Source: Helichrysum umbraculigerum | Taxonomy: Eukaryota; Streptophyta; Magnoliopsida; Asterales; Asteraceae | Assembly (NCBI GenBank): GCA_949592205.1 | Contig: CATIUR010000006.1 | Location: 63,422,001-63,486,000 of the forward strand | Reading direction: 5' to 3' | Length of the DNA: 64,000 nucleotides | In this document: one piece after another, positions 56,910-64,000 of the stretch | Layout: every line of letters begins with the position of its first letter | Numbering within the stretch: position 1 is the stretch's first letter | The notes under the pieces: model-generated | What the model saw: only the letters and a program-made list of their open reading frames with translations | Database searches by the model: none | What the model was told of the DNA's origin: nothing | Program-made: the position numbers and the translations under genes

Positions 56910-57930
56910 TCATTTTCTCGGACGTGCCAGCCATAGGGTGGTTATTGCTGGAAGCCTAATGAAGTAGTCGGTTATGGCGATTGATGCAAGTGCAGATTGG
57001 CGTATAGTTAAATTATCATGAATATCTTTCAAGGTTTTTTTACGCAACTGGTCCGCCTGTCAGATGGAATAAAAATGTGCCAATCGTTAACAAACATACA
57101 ATGTTATCAAACGATCGAATTGTAGTAACATATAAATAAAACTAACAAAACGTATATTGAATTAACGTTTATTTTTTTTAAAAATGATCTAAATTAAATT
57201 GTATGAATATAGTACCTGGTACAGAAAATTTTCAAATGCTCCCAATTTTCCTGTAGCAATTGCCATTTGAGCCATGTATGTAGACAAGTGGTAAGTTTCA
57301 GCAGAAGGTGTCATACTTGGACTAACCAACAAATCACCCATTGTTTGCTGCAATCTTTCGATACCTTGTGTGAAAATATGTTCTTCGTCACATGTTATTT
57401 TTTTTAATGCTCTTGACTTGTTATACTGGGATTCAGTTAGCTCAACCTGATTCTCAATTAACTGCGTGACAGTGATAATTAATTATAAAGTAAATTAGTC
57501 ATACAACTTTCAATTGTTGGTCAAAATATGTAGATTGTTAGAATGGACTTATACGAACCTTTGTTTTAAAATTGTATGTTGCCATTGAAAAAAGAATATA
57601 TGCAAAATAGAATGCAAGTAAATTGTATAAAATTGTATTTGTTTTGACTTCCCTGATTATGATAGATGGACGGAACCCACCAATCCACATTGTACATTGT
57701 TCAGCATGGGAGGTCCACGTCCCATATAGGAGTTGGAAAACGTCACATTTGGCTACATATCTTTTCATGTCACATAATTTTGTAAAGTGTGTGACCGTCT
57801 TAACAACTATTGGTTGAATTTTAGTATCAGTTTTATTTGAGTACATTGCGTTCTTTAATTCTTCAGAAAGCTTAAATTGGTCCTTCAAATAAAATTCCAT
57901 TGTCCGCCATGTGCAACATCAACGCAATTT
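56910..57930 (-). pseudogene. TGA-type bZIP factor fragment: DOG1 domain
   Basis: Three minus-strand exons join in phase: 57930-57649, 57461-57216 and 57056-56910 (TGA stop). Motifs follow the C-terminal DOG1 domain of TGA transcription factors: AAK/VAKCDVFQLLYGTW, EQCTMWIGGFRPS, then LTESQYN, QGIERLQQTMGDLL, YMAQMAIATGKLGAFENFL, ADQLRKKTL, and finally YFIRLPAITTLWLARPRK. The basic leucine-zipper region is missing. If the exon starts after the CAG at 57931-57933, an in-frame TGA occurs at 57919-57921. Starting at the ATG at 57900 gives an open 214-residue product. A possible upstream exon (58413-58231) has a good donor (GAG|GTAAAG) but no recognised domain. It is embedded in Helitron sequence, so it is probably a captured gene piece. 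Confidence 0.75.
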
Positions 57931-58230
57931 CTGCTCATGACAATGTTTAGCTCTAGAAAAATACACATAGAAGATGTCTAGCTAATCCCAAAGTGACCAT
58001 TTTAAAAGTTAGTACAGAGAAATCAAGCTAATTCATTTTCAATACCACGGCATACGAAATACATCAGGAGATACATAAACAGAGCAAACAAAAGTAATAT
58101 CCCCATAACCACACATAAAAAACTTATCAGCTCTAAATAAGATTGACAATGATAATGGAAAAGGTGTTCCCTAAAGCAGAAATCAACTGACAATACGTTA
58201 CTTTAATGTGCAATTTTGGGACTGCTTTAC

Positions 58231-58413
58231 CTCCATGATCATATGAACTTCTTTCCGATTGATAATCAGTTGAAATAGGTCGTGGTTATAATGCATTAGG
58301 CAAAATAGCTCGTTGTCTTTAACCATCGTATCTCCAAGAAAATCAGCAAGATGCGTTGCTGTGGTTACTACACACGATTTCAGTTCACCGTAATCTACTA
58401 AAGATTTGCTCAT
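58231..58413 (-). other. Candidate exon of unknown function
   Basis: 61 codons open from ATG at 58413 (MSKSLVDYGELKSCVVTTATH...) ending at a consensus GT donor. No known domain. It lies between the DOG1 fragment and the Helitron Rep remnant, on the same strand. Confidence 0.3.
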
Positions 58414-58624
58414 ATTGCTTGATTCTGATATGTAATCCAGCAGATCAGTGTATGCAGTATTGTTAGCTTGATTATGTAATTAATTCTTCATGTGCACCAA
58501 AATCACATGCCCATCCTCGCTTCATAACCAGATAATGGTATGCCTAATCAAAAACAAGGAAATTTCCATATTGACATCAGGAACAATGAATAAATAAACC
58601 ACATACCATGATTTCATTGCCAAC

Positions 58625-59345
58625 TCACCCTCTGGACAGCCGTTGTGGGGGTGGTAACTTTTCATGGGGGTTTTCATCAAAACGGTCCCGAGCCATTCTA
58701 AACATCTTCACAAGAGGATTGCAATAATTTAGAAGTTGCATAAGATCAGTAATGAGGGCTAATTCAAGTGAGTTTTTTGTAGACGTTGAAGCTTCATCAC
58801 GTGAACCCCTATTCATAAAAGATATACAAAATAGTTACAATTTAAAATAAGGAAAAAATATCTTTTTATACATATTTCTTACATTTGTAAGAAACTAAAT
58901 TTGAACGTACCTGATTGCTTTTTCCTGTTTTCAGCCTCATTTGAGGTGTCATATATGTAAAGTTGGGAGAACTTTGGTGATAATCCATTAGTTGGAACCA
59001 AACCACCCATTTTATGACAGTGTTGTCCCCGGAGTGAAAAAGTATATGGACCTCGACCTTTATTTACACTTGTATCAATCTTTCCACCCATAGATGTAAA
59101 TGAGAAAATCATGTTATATTGACGAATATATTCAATAAAATGTTTGCTCATTGGGTGGTTATTGTTGTAGAAATCCAGTAACAATTTTGGTGGAGGTTTA
59201 CTTAAAATGGGAAGGACAATCTTCCCTTTCATACAACACAGTGAAAAAGATCCTTTCATCGCTTAGTAGACTTTCCGCGTTGTGTCTCATGATACCACAA
59301 CATTGTTCCACGTTCAGCACTAGTGTAAGTTGCATCTCCTTCGTC
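58625..59345 (-). pseudogene. Helitron Rep protein N-terminal remnant
   Basis: Minus-strand segments in order: YVDEGDATYTSAERGTMLWY (before 59280), then after a frameshift CCMKGKIVLPILSKPPPKLLL, QYNMIFSFTSMGGKID, then QLYIYDTSNEAENR (ending about 58900), and after a gap NPLVKMFRMARDRF (near 58690). This is the conserved N-terminal region of plant Helitron helicase proteins. The HUH nuclease and helicase motifs were not found, so only a decayed front part remains. It also indicates which Helitron family carried the DOG1 exons. Confidence 0.8.
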
Positions 59346-62155
59346 AACGTATTCTGATACAACAAAATGTAAAGATGTTATGCAGAGATGTTAACAAAGT
59401 CTATATTATTATATCCACAATGTAAGTAGTTGAAAAATATCTTAATTTACCCATCGTATATTTTACCTGGTGAAATACCACGAATTTCTTCTTGATCAAT
59501 ATCAGAATGAGTAGGTTCCTCCATGTTAAAGGGAATAGGTTGAACACTATGACTGGTAGTACGTTTCCTTTACCACGTTTAATTAGAATATCTAACTCCT
59601 TCTTCTTGCTTCTTTACACGTATTGTTTACTGTGCCTGTAATTTTTGAAATCACCAATTCAGCTGATGAAGTAATTCCATTCACTACAGCTATTATTTCT
59701 TAGAGGATACGAACATACCATTGAAGTTATTGGTGATAGGATAGGTTGACATTGATGGAGAATGGGCTTTTACATAGTTTGAGGAGTTTGGTTCCTCAAT
59801 GCTGAAAACCACGGGTGGACGTTTGGCACCTTAAATATTTAAATAATTCCAATTATTAGTAATTTGTATATTATAGTTGAGTTGCATATATTTTAATCAT
59901 AATTTGTCATACACCAAAGTTCGATAGTCAGGTTCAAGTGACGATTCAAAACAAATCATCCCCTGATCAGCCGTAGGAGGAGGCCAATATAGTTATAGAA
60001 GAAATCTTCCATTGGTAGTTTCTTCACACTTACTTTTAAATCACTAAAAATTGTAAACAATAGATTTTAAGATTAAATGAATGACAGAAATCTTCCATTG
60101 GTAGTTTCTTCCCACCTGCTTTATAATCACTAAAAATTGTAAACAATAGATCTTAAGATTAAATGAATGACCCATTAATAATGGGCTGGATGCAAACAGT
60201 AGATTTAAAAAGTTCCAAATGTAGGTAAACTCATGTAATTTTACACTTCTATATATATGCAAAAGTTATCATGTGCATGGTGTTATAAAGAAGTATATCA
60301 ACAATTTACTTGTAAAAACTAATAAGAGATTTAGAGTTTTAGTGAAATACATAGAATACAGGGGTCAATCATTGCAACTTTGCTATCCTTCATCACCACT
60401 TCCTTTTTATTTCTTGTCGTGTTTAATGCTTCATCACAGTTGATCTAACCTGTGTGTTTTCTCAATTCAATAGAAGCAAACTTTAATTACATATTCAATA
60501 AAAAAAATCTATGTGTAAAACAATACTAAGTAATTAGCATATACACGCAATGCATAAAACCGCTTACTAATCAACATTTCGAAGTATCATCACCGAGACA
60601 CCAACTTTGATAATTAGTTTATGTTTAGGTAGTCCCCCAATATTACCTGCAAATAGGAACTTGATTTAATGTGCATGCTCAATTGCTCATTAAAAGGTCT
60701 CTGGGACCATATAGAAACTTCTCACTTTTAGCACCATTGAATACTTATATGACTGAAGTAATGAAACTAAGCAATGATCTTATAAATATTTTCCTATGAA
60801 TCTTCGTTTCATCCTAAAAATAATATGCTATAGATTCCATTGGGTGAATGGAAGCAAGAATATTATATTCAAACAAAATTCCTCATCAACTTAGAGTAAT
60901 GTAAACTAAACTGATGATAAGTTATTAATTGATCATGGTCAAATTACTTATACTCTAGATCATCAGGTAACTTGATCATCAAGGAGACCTTTGGAAAGAA
61001 TGAATTATGCTATTTTAGCATCCATATTTATATAAGAAGGATGTTGGCTGACTTCACGTCTTTACACTTCTATACATATCCAAATTACCGTATAACTCTT
61101 TCTCTTGGACATTTCTTCAAACACCTTCCCTGCACCTAAATGATCGCAATCTAATTGTAACTTGTAACTTGTCGCGCCTGCATATGATCCAGCTATAAAA
61201 ATCATAGCAGATTGAATTCCAAACGCAATCTTATTAAACACACTCAAGCCAAAGACTGAAGTGTGTGATTTCGTTCGAGCGTACAACCCACATATATATA
61301 CACCCAATAACCAATTTTCAGGAAACTTAATGTAATCCAACACACTCTTAACAAAAGTTGCCAACAATCGATGTTAAATTCAGTTTTATTCAAGCACATC
61401 AATGCTGAATTGCAACTGATCATCATTAAAAGGGCCAAAATAAATAAATTAAAACCTAAAATACAAACAGAAACATTATTGTATATACAAATCGAAGCCC
61501 AGAGGTCTTCATATCAATGTTTATAACCTCGAAATTTCAAATAATCAAAATAATAAAACAGAATTGAAAGTAGACTGAATAGCATCCAAACCTTAAGAAT
61601 TAGCAGGGTGTTTCGATTTTGTGTAGATTGTATAGACCATCGGCGTTTCAATGTGGCGTAGGGCCGGTTTTGATAGGATATTGGAAGACGATCTTGGAAA
61701 ACGATGATAAGCAGACCCGGGTTTGATCGGTTTTTGGAAGACGATAATTATTCAGGGTATTAAATCCGTATTTTTATTTAAAGGTTTGATAGTAGGGTTT
61801 TTGCAGTAGCCGGTTGTTTTGTTTTTGAAGAGATAATAGAGGAGTATTAGGTGACGTGGCATAGCTGTTTTTTATTTTATGTTTTTCACGGTTTTGTTTT
61901 TTTTTTTTTTTTTCTAAAATAAACCTTAAACCTAAATTTAATTAAATTATTAAACAAATTTTTAATATTTAAGAAGGGACAATTAGGATTTTGAGGAATA
62001 GACATTTACTATTTAGGTTGTCATTTATATGGGACTATGGGAGATAATCAATGGTTTTGATTTAAAAAGGTTAATTAATGGATGGTTGAGATTAGATTAG
62101 AGTTACCTTAATTTATAATGACAACCTAATATATACTCTATTATAATATATTAAC
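59346..62155. other. Helitron body or intergenic, no clear gene
   Basis: Upstream of the Rep remnant on the minus strand there are short plausible pieces (MEEPTHSDIDQEEIRGISPG at about 59524-59465; GAKRPPVVFSIEEPNSSN near 59830-59780), probably the start of the Helitron ORF region. A near-duplicate of about 80 bp (CTTCCATTGGTAGTTTCTTC...) lies at 60008 and 60090. A 101-codon minus-strand frame (61062-61367) has no recognised domain. Confidence 0.45.
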
Positions 62156-62200
62156 TAGATAGATAGATAGATAGATTATAACCCGCAAGTTTTGCGGGCT
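62156..62200 (-). mobile_element. Helitron 3' end
   Basis: Minus strand: hairpin CCCGCAAAACTTGCGGG, then GTTATAATC, a (TATC)n tract of four to five repeats, then CTAGT. The body would continue to the right of the window centre. Confidence 0.6.
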
Positions 62201-63180
62201 ACTTCATAATTTTTACAAATGTTTATATTATAATTTATTTTAATGATTAAAGTTTAAGTCGACATATTTTTGCTGATGACACTACAAAAATATTTTGAAT
62301 TGAAATAGGTATGTTTATCTATTGACAGTAGCTTTGGAGATACTTTATTAAAATAATTTATAACATTGAAAATATTAATTAAAAAACTAAACAACAAAGA
62401 GGCAACACATAAAGATAAACGTTTAACATGATCAACTTAATGTGCAACATTTCAAACAATCAAAATATAGAAACTATAAAAGTTAGCAGGTCATCGTCAT
62501 CTTCAATAATAATAAGTGTTTCATATTGACCGTCATACCATCTAACTATCGTACAAAACCAATGCATACAATTACACATACATATGATATGACAATTCAA
62601 AAAACTTACCAAGTTGAACATATTCAATTGATCGGCAATTATATGACGATCAAGAAATTTGGTGCCATCAAAGTACTCAAATCCATTTGTTATTCTTTCA
62701 GTCCAACCATAATAGTGGAAACATACATTGATCATTATAGTAGGTGAAACCAAATTCCTTGTTAAAAATATTTTTAGTTAATGATTAAGAAGGAAAAAAT
62801 ACATCCATATTTTTAAAAGATGCAATATAAAAAAGTGTCCATCTTACATAATAACCATGTGAATGATCATCAACAACTCTTTTCCTTCAATACCATAAAT
62901 CATTAAACGTTTTAGATATTGTAATGCATATATCATGCAATTTTAGTGATATATTAACGGTTCCCTTATATTTGCTTGACAGCTATGACAATCATCTACA
63001 ACTATACCCTGCGAATAGTTTTAAAAAATAAAAAAAAAATTATATTATTACACCTCACAGATAGAAATAAACAAAAAATAACATGTCCGCAGTTATAATA
63101 ATTACGGTAAACTGTTTAAAGCATCCTTCACCAATCTTATTAAAAGGATCAAAATATGAGTATCAATTTGATTTGTCCAA
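62201..63180. other. AT-rich, probable Helitron interior
   Basis: No gene identified. A 97-codon minus-strand frame (62460-62753) has no recognised domain. Confidence 0.4.
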
Positions 63181-63184
63181 GACC

Positions 63185-63490
63185 GAATAACTCGTCTGAA
63201 GTTCAAGTGTGCACAATATCGTTGAAAATGAAAACATACAATTACGAACTAATCAAGTTAGATTATATTTATACGCATTAAAAAAATTTAGCTGAAAAGG
63301 CGATGCAAATTATAAATAATTTTGATTTTTTGAAGACGAAATAACCCGTATGTAGTTTAAATGTGCACAATACCGTTGAAAATGAAAACATACAATAGAT
63401 TGAGATGACACTTTCAACCCATTTAATTATGAACTAATCAAGCTGAATTATATTTATACGAATTTAAAAAATTCAGCTGAAAAGGTGATG
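63185..63490 (+). repeat. Diverged tandem duplication, ~160-bp unit
   Basis: Two units share GTGCACAATA(T/C)CGTTGAAAATGAAAACATACAAT and, later, TTAGCTGAAAAGG(C/T)GATGC. They begin at about 63185 and 63345. Confidence 0.75.
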
Positions 63491-63647
63491 CGTTCCCAAA
63501 TTCTTTATAAACCCACAACATCCTAAATCGTTTTTTTATAATTACGTAGAATTTTATTTTTTGTTATGCTAAATTATGTGTAGATTTATGCACATAAATG
63601 TAAATTAAATATTTTGGTGGGTGTTACAAATTACAAATATATGTAAA

Positions 63648-63775
63648 AACCCCAAACCTTAAATCCTAAACCTCAAACCATAAACCCTTTATTATACCCT
63701 AAACCATATAACATACTAAACCCTAAACCCTGTGAAAACCTAAACCCTACTAAACACTAAATCCTAAATCCAAAC
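63648..63775 (+). repeat. Degenerate interstitial telomere-like repeats
   Basis: About twelve imperfect CCTAAAC / CCCTAAA units (for example CTAAACCCTAAACCC at 63716-63730) over 130 bp, mixed with drifted copies. They match the plant telomere repeat. Confidence 0.75.
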
Positions 63776-63794
63776 TATAACTCATGTGTTAATA

Positions 63795-63955
63795 ATTTGT
63801 AAAACCCACCAAAAAGTTAAAAAAAAAAACTCGTCGAAAGTATACTTTGTGAGATCTTAAATCGAAGAGGAGAAAACACTGAATTTTATGGTGCAATTTT
63901 TGTAATTTTTCGATTTGCCGTTTGTGAGATAATTAATTTGCAAAAAAAAAAAAAA
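63795..63955 (+). repeat. Dispersed ~150-bp repeat, second full copy
   Basis: Matches 35110-35275 in order of blocks (AAACCCACCAAAAA, ACTCGTCGAAAGTAT, GAGATCTTAAATCGAA, TTTTATGGTGCAATTTTTG), at more than 85% by eye. It lies just after the telomere-like stretch and ends in a poly-A run. Confidence 0.8.
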
Positions 63956-64000
63956 AAAAATTCAATATTCAATATTGCCATTAATATATCACCAATCAAT

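Noticed and set aside
61062..61367. 101-codon minus-strand ORF
   Set aside because: No domain recognised and surrounded by Helitron-like DNA. Not enough evidence for a gene.

Overview
This window is nuclear DNA of a flowering plant, probably a eudicot. It has spliced genes with GT-AG introns, a plant-type F-box/JmjC gene, plant LTR retrotransposons primed by tRNA-iMet and tRNA-Asp, Stowaway, Harbinger, hAT and Mutator type MITEs, and Helitron ends. I cannot name the species. There are no tRNA, rRNA, CRISPR or bacterial features.

Layout. 1-7.3 kb: an HSP20-like pseudogene (minus strand) split by a complete gag-only LTR retrotransposon (1174-6981, 5-bp duplication ATCTT). 7.3-11 kb: a divergent HSP20-like ORF and small repeats. 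11.0-29.1 kb: a 187-bp tandem repeat array, cut by a Ty3/Gypsy chromovirus-type element (12243-28803, duplication TAGAC). That element's gag is itself cut by a nested Athila-like gag-protease element (14561-22268, duplication AGTAT, LTRs that look identical). 29-44.5 kb: a MITE-rich interval holding one intronless F-box gene (32524-33594). 45.4-47.8 kb: a six-exon gene for ribosomal protein eS6. 48.9-55.2 kb: a 16-exon minus-strand gene for an F-box + JmjC + phosphotransferase-like protein (JMJ21/At1g78280 type, 959 aa by my exon model). 55.5-64 kb: inverted-repeat and Helitron material with Rep-protein remnants and a TGA-factor DOG1-domain gene fragment, then telomere-like repeats.

The three host genes are independent housekeeping or regulatory genes, with no operon logic. 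The most unusual signal is shared by the three unrelated LTR retrotransposons. Each carries a strictly spaced array of a short GC-rich palindromic motif just upstream of a TATA-like box in its LTR: ACGTCGCA, AGCCGGCGGCT and CATGGCCATGGCC. The spacings are 12/18 bp, 20-21 bp, and 23/49 bp (72-bp period) respectively. Two of the three elements lack reverse transcriptase and integrase yet have nearly identical LTRs, so they were mobilised recently using proteins from elsewhere.
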